A stretch of DNA of 15,367 nucleotides from Treponema sp. (GTDB taxonomy: Bacteria > Spirochaetota > Spirochaetia > Treponematales > Breznakiellaceae), in contig JAISEA010000125.1 in NCBI GenBank assembly GCA_031264475.1, positions 1 through 15,367 on the forward strand. Direction: 5' to 3'. Made by a program: the position numbers and the translations under genes. This document shows, piece by piece, positions 6,632-13,205 of this stretch (within the stretch, counting starts at the first letter, position 1; each line of letters begins with the position of its first letter). The notes under the pieces were generated by a model that worked only from the letters and a program-made list of their open reading frames with translations, was not told where the DNA came from and searched no databases.

Positions 6632-9319
6632 ATGTCAGAAGAATTGTTAAAGGATGTTCAGAAGATGTTGACCGAGGAAAAGTGGACCAGGGCAACATTA
6701 AATAACTATTCCACCAATCATTTTAAGGATTTAGATCTGATTCTGAAAGAAGTCCAAGAAAAGAAAATGGGCGATGAGTTGAAGCAGATATGTAATGACC
6801 ATCTCGGTCATACAAAGACGAGCATTATTGCTTTGTATCTTTCTGGTATGGTCTCTCTTTCGCGGCAACTCATAGACGACTTCGCTATCGTCAATCTGGT
6901 AACTATCTTCACTGATAATCATAAATGGAATATCGTGCAGTATCTTTGCGAGCGTATTTTGGATTTCGGCGAATCTAAGTTCGCTCTTCGTACTCTGGCG
7001 GATTGCTACCGAAATAACGACGAAGAACAAAAGGTCTACGCTGTATGGGAGCGGCTCGTCAAAGTTGATTACACGGAAGCCGACGTCGTTAGGGCGCTTG
7101 CCGAGCATTTTGAAGCTGAGGGCGATATTGACTCATGTGTCGATTACTACAAGAAAGCCTTGCACCGTTACATCAATAAGCAACTTTTTACTAATGTGCG
7201 TGAGATTTGGCAGAAGCTTCTTGAATATTGTCCTGAAGACATCGACTTCTTCCTTCATGTGCAGAAGAAAACAGCGAAAAATATTAGTGAAGAAAAAGCC
7301 GTTGTTCTCTTGCAGGATATTTACGCTGTTTGTAAGAAACGGAATGACGTCAATACCGCTATAAATATCCTGAAAATCATTTTGGGATATGACGAAAAAG
7401 ATGGTTCGGCAAGGAAGGAAATCATTGATTGTTATAGGAGAAAATACATCGCCCATAGCCAGCTTGAAGAGTATATCCGTATTTCAAACCTGAACCAGAA
7501 GTATCGCAACGTTCACGACGCTATTAAGGATTTCGAGAAGCATATTGTCTTTGATAAGGGTAATTTCGTGTACCACAAGACGTGGGGCGTGGGGCGTATC
7601 GCTGGTATCAGAGACGATGAGATCATTATTGATTTCGCAAAGAAACGTAATCACGTCATGTCTCTGAAGATGTCGGTAAACGCCTTACAAACTCTGGCGA
7701 GAGACCATATCTGGGTGCTAAAAGCCGCGTGGAAAAAAGAGAAGTTAGCTACGAAAGTAAAAGACGACGTTGAATGGGCGTTGAAAACAGTTATTAAGAG
7801 TTTCAACAACGCATGCGACTTGAAGAAAATAAAGGCGGAGCTGTCGCCTTCGGTGCTTTCGCCCGGCGAATGGACGGGGTGGAGCAACAAGGCAAGAACT
7901 ATCCTCAAAACAGTGCCGCATTTCGGAGTGAGCATTGACGATGCCGATGTCTGGACCGTACGTGAACATCCACTCACTTTCGAGGGAAAGCTCTACAACG
8001 AATTCAAGGCGGAGAAGAATTTTTTTGACCGCGTGAAAACAATAGAAGAATTCGCCGCTCAAAAAGACGTTGAGTTTGATGGTGAATACTGGACTGAGAT
8101 GTTTTCCTATTTCATGGGTTTCCTGAAGCTCTCTGGACAGGTCAATGAACAGGTCGTCGCCTCCTACTTGATTATCAAGGATTTGGCAGGGAAATTTCCC
8201 TCGCTTGCCTCTGGTATCTCCGTTAATTTCGTGGAAATTTTTGAGGCTATCCCCGATGTGTCTGAAATGTTTTCCAATCTTAAAGACACGAAGCTAAAAG
8301 AAGACTTCCTCCACCACATCAAGCTCTTCGTCGCTGAATGGGCTGACGTCTATACGAAGCTCTTTCCCTACGCTCTCCTCCCCTCCGTCATAACGGCTCT
8401 TGAACATGAGGGATATGAAGACAAATTGGTCTCCATGACCACTCAATGTTTTGACAATTATCGAAAATACCGCATGGCTGTAGTGTGGCTATTCAAAAAT
8501 AGCGCGGAAACCTCGTGGTTCAAAAAGGCGGATATATCCTTTGAAAGGCAACTCATCACTCTCATACATATCCTCGACGTGAGTCATCGTGAGATTGAAA
8601 ACCATAGTGAAGTACCTGAGAATCGTAAAATCTTCAAGCAGGTCTACGGGATACTGTTCAAAGACGAGATTCTCAATTCTTTCATCGACGAAGCGGCGCA
8701 AGATACTATTACGAGAATCTATACGTTGATCAATGATATGAAGTCCGTTGATCCTGTAGATAATCTTAGACTCCGAAGCCGCATTCTGGATAAGCACCCA
8801 AATTTCAAGTTTATCAGCATAGACGTAAAGAGAGAGAAACTCGTGGCGCGTTCCCTTATTGTAACAGCTGCAAAATATGAGGAAAAGCAGAAGCAACTTA
8901 TTCACATTATGGATGTGGAGGTTCCTGCTAACTCCAAAGAAATAGAATATGCCTTATCTCTGGGTGACTTGCGGGAAAACGCTGAATACAAGGCGGCAAA
9001 AGAGAAACAGGAGATACTCAACTCTACAGTCGCAAAGCTCAAGGATGAAATTGAAAGGGCGCAACTCTTCGATCCGTACTCGGTCAACATAAATCGCGTT
9101 TCTTTCGGTACTAAGGTGGAACTCGAACACGACGGGAAAATCGAAGAATACGTCATACTGGGTCCGTGGGAATCGGACCCGGAAAACAGAGTTATCTCGT
9201 ATCTTTCACCATTTGGCAATGCGGTGCTTAATAGAGCGCCGGGCGAACAGTTTGTCTTTGCAGTGGGCGTGGATAAGGTTTCCTATACGGTCAAACGAAT
9301 AGAGCCTGTTGCTGTATAG
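6632..9319 (+). CDS. greA: Long spirochaetal transcription elongation factor GreA
   Basis: 895 residues. The last 160 or so are a complete GreA: a coiled-coil finger with GDLRENAEY (778-786), where Asp779 and Glu782 match the two acidic tip residues that GreA inserts into RNA polymerase to trigger cleavage of backtracked RNA, followed by the globular domain (FGTKVELEHDG, ILGPWESDPE). The roughly 735 preceding residues are mainly alpha-helical with TPR/HEAT-like character. Residues of about 314-355 (HKTWGVGRIAGIRDDEIIIDF) look like a small beta barrel similar in pattern to CarD-type RNA polymerase interaction domains. GreA proteins of about 900 residues are known in Borrelia and Treponema, so this is a lineage feature and not an assembly artefact. 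The N-terminal role is unknown; anchoring to polymerase or to other proteins is my inference. A strong AAGGAG supports the start. Confidence 0.93.
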   Translation: MSEELLKDVQKMLTEEKWTRATLNNYSTNHFKDLDLILKEVQEKKMGDELKQICNDHLGHTKTSIIALYLSGMVSLSRQLIDDFAIVNLVTIFTDNHKWNIVQYLCERILDFGESKFALRTLADCYRNNDEEQKVYAVWERLVKVDYTEADVVRALAEHFEAEGDIDSCVDYYKKALHRYINKQLFTNVREIWQKLLEYCPEDIDFFLHVQKKTAKNISEEKAVVLLQDIYAVCKKRNDVNTAINILKIILGYDEKDGSARKEIIDCYRRKYIAHSQLEEYIRISNLNQKYRNVHDAIKDFEKHIVFDKGNFVYHKTWGVGRIAGIRDDEIIIDFAKKRNHVMSLKMSVNALQTLARDHIWVLKAAWKKEKLATKVKDDVEWALKTVIKSFNNACDLKKIKAELSPSVLSPGEWTGWSNKARTILKTVPHFGVSIDDADVWTVREHPLTFEGKLYNEFKAEKNFFDRVKTIEEFAAQKDVEFDGEYWTEMFSYFMGFLKLSGQVNEQVVASYLIIKDLAGKFPSLASGISVNFVEIFEAIPDVSEMFSNLKDTKLKEDFLHHIKLFVAEWADVYTKLFPYALLPSVITALEHEGYEDKLVSMTTQCFDNYRKYRMAVVWLFKNSAETSWFKKADISFERQLITLIHILDVSHREIENHSEVPENRKIFKQVYGILFKDEILNSFIDEAAQDTITRIYTLINDMKSVDPVDNLRLRSRILDKHPNFKFISIDVKREKLVARSLIVTAAKYEEKQKQLIHIMDVEVPANSKEIEYALSLGDLRENAEYKAAKEKQEILNSTVAKLKDEIERAQLFDPYSVNINRVSFGTKVELEHDGKIEEYVILGPWESDPENRVISYLSPFGNAVLNRAPGEQFVFAVGVDKVSYTVKRIEPVAV

Positions 9320-9375
9320 TTTCAGATTTATGAGGTGAGGGAATAGGTAGCGGTTAATTTGAAACCTGGGGAATG

Positions 9376-9395
9376 AGGAATATCTCCCTATTCCT
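9376..9395. other. Hairpin in the greA / vWA-gene spacer
   Basis: AGGAATA (9376-9382) and TATTCCT (9389-9395) pair as a 7-bp stem with loop TCTCCC. GGAATAGG at 9340-9347 is also inverse to CCTATTCC at 9387-9394, so two alternative stems share the right arm. No T-run follows, so a simple terminator is unlikely. The 9320-9445 spacer otherwise shows nothing. Confidence 0.35.
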
Positions 9396-9445
9396 GTCCG
9401 TCTTCCTATCCCCACTAAAGACTTGCTCTCTATTTCCTAATAAAA

Positions 9446-10684
9446 GTGAGAAAATCAGTATGCGTTCTGTTATTCTTTTTATACACATTCTCTTTTACTT
9501 TTGGACAGGTTCGTGGTCCGCGAGACGTTGTATTGATTGTGGATATGACAGGGTTTGATGATGATGTACGGGCGTTCATCGCCGGTGATTTCCTTGAGCA
9601 GAATGTGAAATTCGGTGATAGTTTTCATATTATTTCTTTTGCTGACGCGGCGCGGATGCCTTGGCTTGAGACATCGGTGCGGGTCATGGGCAATGATGAT
9701 ATGGAAAGAATCAAACGGATGATACATAACCTTGCTCGTATCAATACGACTGCGGATATTAACGGTGCGCTCGCTTTTGCCGAGGAATACATAGCTGGAC
9801 TTGGCGCTCGCCAAAAGATGATAACGATAGTAACGCCCGCATCTATGCCAAAAACATCCCTAGACGTGGTGAAGATGGGAACGCCCCAACCCTCTGCGCC
9901 GCCGCCCCTTCAAGAAAAATCGCCTGAACCGCCGTCCTTTAAAGAAGAACCGCCAACGCCTTCACGAGAAATAGAACCGCAAAAGCAGGAGCCGCGTCCT
10001 TTAGATAGTCTGCTTATGGAAGAAGAGGTTTTAGTGGATGTGCCTGTCGAAATGCAACCGCCTGAGGAACAACTGCCGCAGTTCACTCCACCAAAGATAA
10101 TAACGCCAGACGATTCTTCGCTCCCGCGTATCGTTAGATCGCAACCTGCTTATAGGAACAGGCGGTTTGATTCTTTAACAACTCCTACCGCGGTATTCGT
10201 TATGGCTTCGGTTGTTGTGTTTCTCTTATGCTCGGTAGCTATAATGTTCAAGTGCCGACGTATCCGCCTCTTGACGAATCGTGCTTTTGCCTCTCTGTCT
10301 GATAATAGATTGGATGGTCAGTGTCTTCTGTCGCTTTCTGTGGAAAACCAGAACACCAACATCGGGCGCAGAAATTTTCACTCGGTCAAGAAGGGGTTTT
10401 CGCTCACCGTAGGAGGTGGGAATTCTGATTTTCTTATATTTCTTACGCCTCTGCCCCCTTCTCTTGCAAAAATTCATTTTGACGGCGATTATTGCTCTTT
10501 TATCCCCTTAAAGAGGTGGTTTTTTCCAGAAATCATGTCAAAAGCCTTGCCTGACTGTGTTGGTAGAACAATCAGAATCAAGACGGAAAAAAACTACGAC
10601 ATTTTTATCCGCATAGTCTTACATGAAGCTCCCCTACGAAGGTTGAACAAGTTATTCAATCTGGGCAGACTGCCGGGTCGGTAG
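9446..10684 (+). CDS. vWA-like, proline-rich, single-pass membrane protein with possible FHA-like tail
   Basis: 412 residues starting at GTG. The signal sequence (about 1-21, ending SFTFGQ) leads into a domain of about 26-135 that follows the von Willebrand A pattern: VVLIVDMTGFDDD at the place of the metal site, INTTADINGALAFAEEYI for the second loop, and MITIVTPA. The metal site is partly degenerate (DMTGF instead of DxSxS, and TP instead of TDG). Residues of about 145-225 are a Pro/Glu-rich linker. A membrane span at about 248-268 (VFVMASVVVFLLCSVAIMF) is followed by basic residues (KCRRIR). The C-terminal region (about 290-395) is beta-rich; SLTVGGGNSDFLIFL and SLAKIHFDGDYC recall an FHA fold without its usual Arg/Ser/His signature. 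A sensor coupling an outside vWA-like domain to an inner binding module is inference. The start has no strong RBS, but the signal peptide supports it. Confidence 0.75.
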   Translation: MRKSVCVLLFFLYTFSFTFGQVRGPRDVVLIVDMTGFDDDVRAFIAGDFLEQNVKFGDSFHIISFADAARMPWLETSVRVMGNDDMERIKRMIHNLARINTTADINGALAFAEEYIAGLGARQKMITIVTPASMPKTSLDVVKMGTPQPSAPPPLQEKSPEPPSFKEEPPTPSREIEPQKQEPRPLDSLLMEEEVLVDVPVEMQPPEEQLPQFTPPKIITPDDSSLPRIVRSQPAYRNRRFDSLTTPTAVFVMASVVVFLLCSVAIMFKCRRIRLLTNRAFASLSDNRLDGQCLLSLSVENQNTNIGRRNFHSVKKGFSLTVGGGNSDFLIFLTPLPPSLAKIHFDGDYCSFIPLKRWFFPEIMSKALPDCVGRTIRIKTEKNYDIFIRIVLHEAPLRRLNKLFNLGRLPGR

Positions 10685-10738
10685 TCGCACTCTTCGAGTA
10701 TTTTAAAGTGTCTTGTTTTGTCCAACAGGCGTGTCAGA

Positions 10739-10797
10739 GTGTCAGACACTTATTGCGGTGTCGGCTAACAGACTTCGTGTGCCGGGTGTCAGACACC
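10739..10797. repeat. GTGTCAGACAC palindromes in the 10685-10871 spacer
   Basis: GTGTCAGACAC lies at 10739-10749 and the extended form GGTGTC-A-GACACC at 10785-10797, with related words GTGTCGGCTAAC, GGACAACACC and GTCTAACACG between and after them. A CACGC-TGT-GCGTG hairpin occupies 10837-10849. The same palindrome recurs at 11734-11744 and 11911-11921, and as its half TCTGACACC throughout the rest of the window. None was noticed between 1 and 10684. Confidence 0.8.
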
Positions 10798-10892
10798 TGT
10801 TGCCTTTCGGACAACACCCGTTGTGAAGTCGTCTAACACGCTGTGCGTGCGAAGGGTGTGTAACTTAATTCGTGAAGGAGCGTTTAGCATAT

Positions 10893-11621
10893 ATGAAATT
10901 GTCTATTTTCCCTTTCATGGCGGCTTTCATGTTATTGACATCGTGTTCCGCTCAAATTGCGGGGGTCGTCTTGGACGACGGCTCTGCGGACATAACCATT
11001 CAGAGTGGATTACAGCCTAGTATGACCGAGCTTATCCATTCTCTATTCAAGATAGGTGGCGGAGCGTCTCAAAACATCATTGATGCAAACAGTATAAATG
11101 CGTCAATAAGCGCGTCCAAAGGCGTCAAAGCCGCCCGCTTCCGCAATATCACGTCCTCCGCAATAGAGGGAACCATAAGCCTCTCCCGCATAAACGACTT
11201 TCTCTCGGTGGCTGGTCAGCGGAGCCAATTTCTCACATTCGACTCGCAAAACGGGCGTCTCTTGGTCGTCATAGACAGGACGTCCGCGCCGCGCATCGTC
11301 TCTCTCTTGTCTCCGGACTTCGTTGACTATCTCTCCTGTCTCATGTCGCCTGCGGCTTTGGAAGATTATCAATACATCAAAACCAAAGCCGAATACCTTG
11401 ATGAACTGCAAAACTTCTTCGGGAGTTTCAAAGATAAGAAGCTGGCGGCAAACCTCGTCTCCGATATAAAGAAAGCGAATATCCACATTACCATTGACTT
11501 TCCCAAAGACATAAAGAGCGTGCAAGGCGGACGTTTCTCAGGCAAGCGCACGGAATTCGATGCGCCGCTATTAGACTTGCTCGTGCTGGAAACGCCCTTG
11601 ACCTACGAAGTCCACTGGTAA
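10893..11621 (+). CDS. Lipoprotein, unknown family
   Basis: 242 residues from the ATG at 10893. The frame also opens at a GTG at 10872, but that codon lies beside the Shine-Dalgarno (GAAGGAG, 10874-10880), so the later ATG is the better start. The N-terminus MKLSIFPFMAAFMLLTSCSA is a lipoprotein signal with lipobox LTSC and lipidated Cys18, so the mature protein should be anchored to an envelope membrane. The rest (Ser-rich early part, SLSRINDFLSVAG, KKANIHITIDFPKDIKSVQGG) shows no domain I recognise. Its last 18 codons are duplicated about 400 bp downstream, so a relative once existed here. A hairpin overlaps the stop codon. Confidence 0.82.
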   Translation: MKLSIFPFMAAFMLLTSCSAQIAGVVLDDGSADITIQSGLQPSMTELIHSLFKIGGGASQNIIDANSINASISASKGVKAARFRNITSSAIEGTISLSRINDFLSVAGQRSQFLTFDSQNGRLLVVIDRTSAPRIVSLLSPDFVDYLSCLMSPAALEDYQYIKTKAEYLDELQNFFGSFKDKKLAANLVSDIKKANIHITIDFPKDIKSVQGGRFSGKRTEFDAPLLDLLVLETPLTYEVHW

Positions 11622-11636
11622 CACCCGAAGGGTGTT
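11620..11636 (+). terminator. Hairpin overlapping the lipoprotein stop codon
   Basis: AACACCC-GAA-GGGTGTT forms a 7-bp stem with a GAA loop that begins at the last base pair of the TAA stop. Only TAAA follows, without a good T-run, so termination is uncertain; mRNA 3'-end protection is equally possible. Confidence 0.4.
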
Positions 11637-11764
11637 TAAATACTTCACAAGGGTATTGTACGAAAGGTAGTACCGCTGTCCCCGTCTTGACGGAACCACG
11701 CTTGTAAACAAATGGGGTTCCTCCGCGTCATTCGTGTCTGACACCACAAGCAATGCAATAGTAT

Positions 11765-11860
11765 AAAGAGGGGGCGCGGTTTTCCACCGGAGGTCGGACA
11801 CAGGCGCCCATGTGGTGCGACCCCCTGTCTCCAGCCCGCAGAGCGGTCTTCCGCCACCCC
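11765..11860. repeat. Interspersed roughly 100-bp element, copy 1
   Basis: This stretch aligns over nearly its full length with 12873-12975 in the same orientation: GAGGGGGCGCG, TTTCCAxxxCGGAGG, ACAGGCGCCC, TGTGGTGCG, CCCCCTGTCT and GCGGTCTTCCGCC all recur. The inner GGxxCACAGGCGCCCxTGTGGTGCG part can fold into a hairpin. The flanks carry GTGTCTGACAC (11734-11744) and GTGTCAGACAC (11911-11921). No transposase or coding sense is apparent. Confidence 0.75.
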
Positions 11861-11974
11861 CCAAACCTCAATTCTACTTCATGGTAAAACCAACATCGCT
11901 GGTTACCTTGGTGTCAGACACAGCCTCAAACAACGCTCATTACTTCGGTATCTGACACCGACTTACCTCTCCCT

Positions 11975-12031
11975 CCGCTATTAGATCTATTCGTGCTAGA
12001 AACGTTTCTGACCTACGAAGTCCGTCAGTAA
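11975..12031 (+). pseudogene. 3' remnant of a lipoprotein paralogue
   Basis: Sixty bases from 11975 match the last 60 bases around the end of the intact lipoprotein gene (11565-11624) at about 47 of 60 positions by hand alignment. The decoded tails are PLLDLLVLETPLTYEVHW in the gene and PLLDLFVLETFLTYEVRQ here, each followed by TAA. Nothing upstream in this copy resembles the rest of the gene. It begins just after a TCTGACACCG repeat word, which suggests the lost part was removed or replaced by recombination at a repeat. Confidence 0.8.
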
Positions 12032-12044
12032 CACGGCAGGAGAG

Positions 12045-12078
12045 TAAAAAAACACGCTCCGTATATGCGGAGCGTGTT
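12045..12078 (-). terminator. Strong intrinsic terminator of the 12130-12489 gene
   Basis: Read on the minus strand, an 11-bp perfect stem (AACACGCTCCG paired with CGGAGCGTGTT, loop of six bases at 12062-12067) is followed directly by seven T residues (complement of 12046-12052). It lies 51 bases beyond the stop codon of the minus-strand gene, the expected place for its terminator. Confidence 0.85.
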
Positions 12079-12129
12079 GACGATCACTATTCGGTATCAG
12101 GTACTTTTTTGGCGCCTGACACACTTGGG

Positions 12130-12489
12130 CTATTCCTGTCTTTCCTTTAACGATTGAAATATCATTTTTAAATCCGCAATCGTTGTATCATTATCAATCT
12201 CATGCAAAACAACCCCTTTTGCATTGTTATCTCTAATCTCAATGTTGTCTTTTTCGTGATCGTACCGAAATGTGTATCTTTTACCGTTGATGTGAATCCA
12301 GAGCATATTTGCCGGGCCTCCGTTATATTCACGAACTTCAATATCCGAATCCGGGTCAAAATATAAGATTATAAAACCAAGTAATGGATAAATTATATCT
12401 AATACGTTGAGTGCGTGGTGATTAGCTCTTTCTACGACACCTTTGAAATAGTCCTGAAGTCTTACTGCCGAACTTACCGATAATGCCAT
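12130..12489 (-). CDS. Small hypothetical protein, 119 residues, cassette-like setting
   Basis: The frame stays open further upstream, but TAGGAG at 12495-12500 with about five bases of spacing places the start at the ATG at 12489, giving MALSVSSAVRLQDYFKGVVE. The protein has a helical N-terminus, a hydrophobic stretch at about 28-43 (VLDIIYPLLGFIILYF) that may be a membrane helix or a buried core strand, then an acidic, beta-rich half (SDIEVREY, MLWIHINGKRYTFRYDHE, NIEIRDNN) and a helical end. It vaguely resembles the small orphan proteins carried by integron gene cassettes, but I cannot name a family. It stands alone on the minus strand between two hairpins of related sequence and has lower GC than its surroundings, which fits acquired DNA. 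Confidence 0.75.
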   Translation of the reverse strand: MALSVSSAVRLQDYFKGVVERANHHALNVLDIIYPLLGFIILYFDPDSDIEVREYNGGPANMLWIHINGKRYTFRYDHEKDNIEIRDNNAKGVVLHEIDNDTTIADLKMIFQSLKERQE

Positions 12490-12532
12490 TTTTTCTCCTA
12501 TTGCGCGGCGGTTCCATTCGCCGTGCTCGCTT

Positions 12533-12561
12533 AAAAATACGCTCCCGCATATGCGAGGCGT
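12533..12561 (-). terminator. Terminator-like hairpin upstream of the small orphan gene
   Basis: On the minus strand ACGCCTCGCAT pairs imperfectly with ATGCGGGAGCGT and is followed by ATTTTTAA, the layout of an intrinsic terminator. It could end transcription from the TPR relic at 12706-12858. Its arms and its centre GCATATGC resemble those of the terminator at 12051-12078. Confidence 0.55.
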
Positions 12562-12567
12562 TTGGTT

Positions 12568-12591
12568 AGGCGTAAGCATATGCTTACGCCT
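12568..12591. repeat. 24-bp perfect palindrome
   Basis: The 24 bases at 12568-12591 equal their own reverse complement (arms AGGCGTAAGCAT, centre GCATATGC). It lies directly beside the 12533-12561 hairpin and shares its centre. It contains no T-run, so it is more likely a protein-binding or recombination site, or a cruciform, than a terminator. GTTAGGC lies on its left edge. Confidence 0.9.
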
Positions 12592-12705
12592 GTCCCTCCA
12601 CTCATTTTTGCGGAAGGACGCTTTTGAATGTACTACATTAGGACATTCATCTGCCGTTCTATTCCTGTAATACGCCGATTAACAACTCACTCTACCGGAA
12701 CATCT

Positions 12706-12858
12706 TTACACCATTTCTATCCCAGTTAAGGTACATCCAGCATAATTAAGGTTGATCTGCAATACCCTCTCCCAGCCCGGCTGGGATCGGTCATACTTTT
12801 CTTTGTCGCCATAAGCGGCGCCCCGCATAAGATAGCTTTCCGCATTGCTCGGATTCAT
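12706..12858 (-). pseudogene. Single-TPR relic of the downstream TPR gene family
   Basis: A 50-codon minus-strand ORF starts MNPSNAESYLMRGAAYGDKE and continues KYDRS, WERVLQINLNYAG. Residues 3-40 are one TPR unit of the same subfamily as the two genes at 13206-14759 (compare NPNxAEAYxNRGxAYxxKGEYDRA and DWEKALQLDP). The start is preceded by AAGGAG (12867-12872) with 8-base spacing, as in both intact genes. The expected AIAD between YDR and WER is replaced by SQPG, encoded within an odd palindrome CCCAGCC-C-GGCTGGG (12771-12785). It lacks a signal peptide, other repeats and the C-terminal cap. It could still be translated, but decay of a third family member is the simplest reading. Confidence 0.7.
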
Positions 12859-12872
12859 CTCTTTTTCTCCTT

Positions 12873-12975
12873 AATAGAGGAGGGCGCGTCTTTCCAAAAC
12901 GGAGGATGGCGCACAGGCGCCCCTGTGGTGCGCCCCCTGTCTACAGACCGCGCAAGCGCGGTCTTCCGCCCCCGG
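12873..12975. repeat. Interspersed roughly 100-bp element, copy 2
   Basis: The second copy of the element at 11765-11860, inserted immediately upstream (minus strand) of the Shine-Dalgarno of the TPR relic. It contains GGCGCACAGG opposite CCTGTGGTGCGCC, a hairpin with a small bulge, and AGACCGCGC-AA-GCGCGGTCT (12945-12964), a perfect 9-bp stem that is degenerate in copy 1. Open frames across it are short and differ between copies, so I treat it as non-coding. It separates the relic from the hairpin and heptad tract that sit next to the start in the intact modules. Confidence 0.75.
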
Positions 12976-13055
12976 CAAGCGATAAGCGCGTATACAGTTA
13001 TACACGTCTGACGCCACCAGCGCAAGCGCGTACACCTCTGACACCACCAAGACGT

Positions 13056-13106
13056 AAATAACAAATAACAAATAACCAAATAGCAGTTAGCAATTAGCAA
13101 TTAGTA
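13056..13106. repeat. Heptanucleotide tracts AAATAAC x3 and (G/A)TTAGCA x3
   Basis: Three AAATAAC units (13056-13076) are followed by GTTAGCA, ATTAGCA and ATTAGTA (13086-13106). A TCTGACACCACCAAGACGTA sequence, one half of the hairpin found upstream of the other two TPR genes, precedes them at about 13037. The interval 12976-13055 also holds GTCTGACGCC and GCGCAAGCGC words. Confidence 0.8.
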
Positions 13107-13192
13107 GGAGGCCCGCGCCATGTCTGACACCGCCGCACATCTCGTCTTTGCTCTTTGCTCACTACTCATTACTAACTATTAACTGCTAACTA
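13104..13192. repeat. TPR-module intergenic repeat, copy a
   Basis: GTAGGAGGCCCGCGCC, ATGTCTGACACCGCCGCACA and an AT-rich tail CTCATTACTAACTATTAACT. The AT-rich arms on both sides of the GC-rich core are imperfect inverted repeats of each other (GTTAGCAGTTA on the left, TAACTGCTAAC on the right), so the block can fold with the GTCTGACACC core in the loop. The same block occurs at 13958-14037, and its first part at 14871-14906. Confidence 0.8.
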
Positions 13193-13205
13193 TCCTTTAG
13201 TATCC

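Noticed and set aside
10872..10892. GTG start adding seven residues to the lipoprotein
   Set aside because: This codon sits beside the Shine-Dalgarno and would put charged residues before a well-formed lipoprotein signal.
12490..12579. 30-residue N-terminal extension of the small orphan protein
   Set aside because: It runs through the terminator-like hairpin, and TAGGAG is correctly placed for the internal ATG at 12489.
12855..13100. Minus-strand frames over interspersed element copy 2 (and those over copy 1 at 11571-11864)
   Set aside because: Partial similarity between copies reflects shared DNA; lengths, starts and ends differ and no RBS is present.
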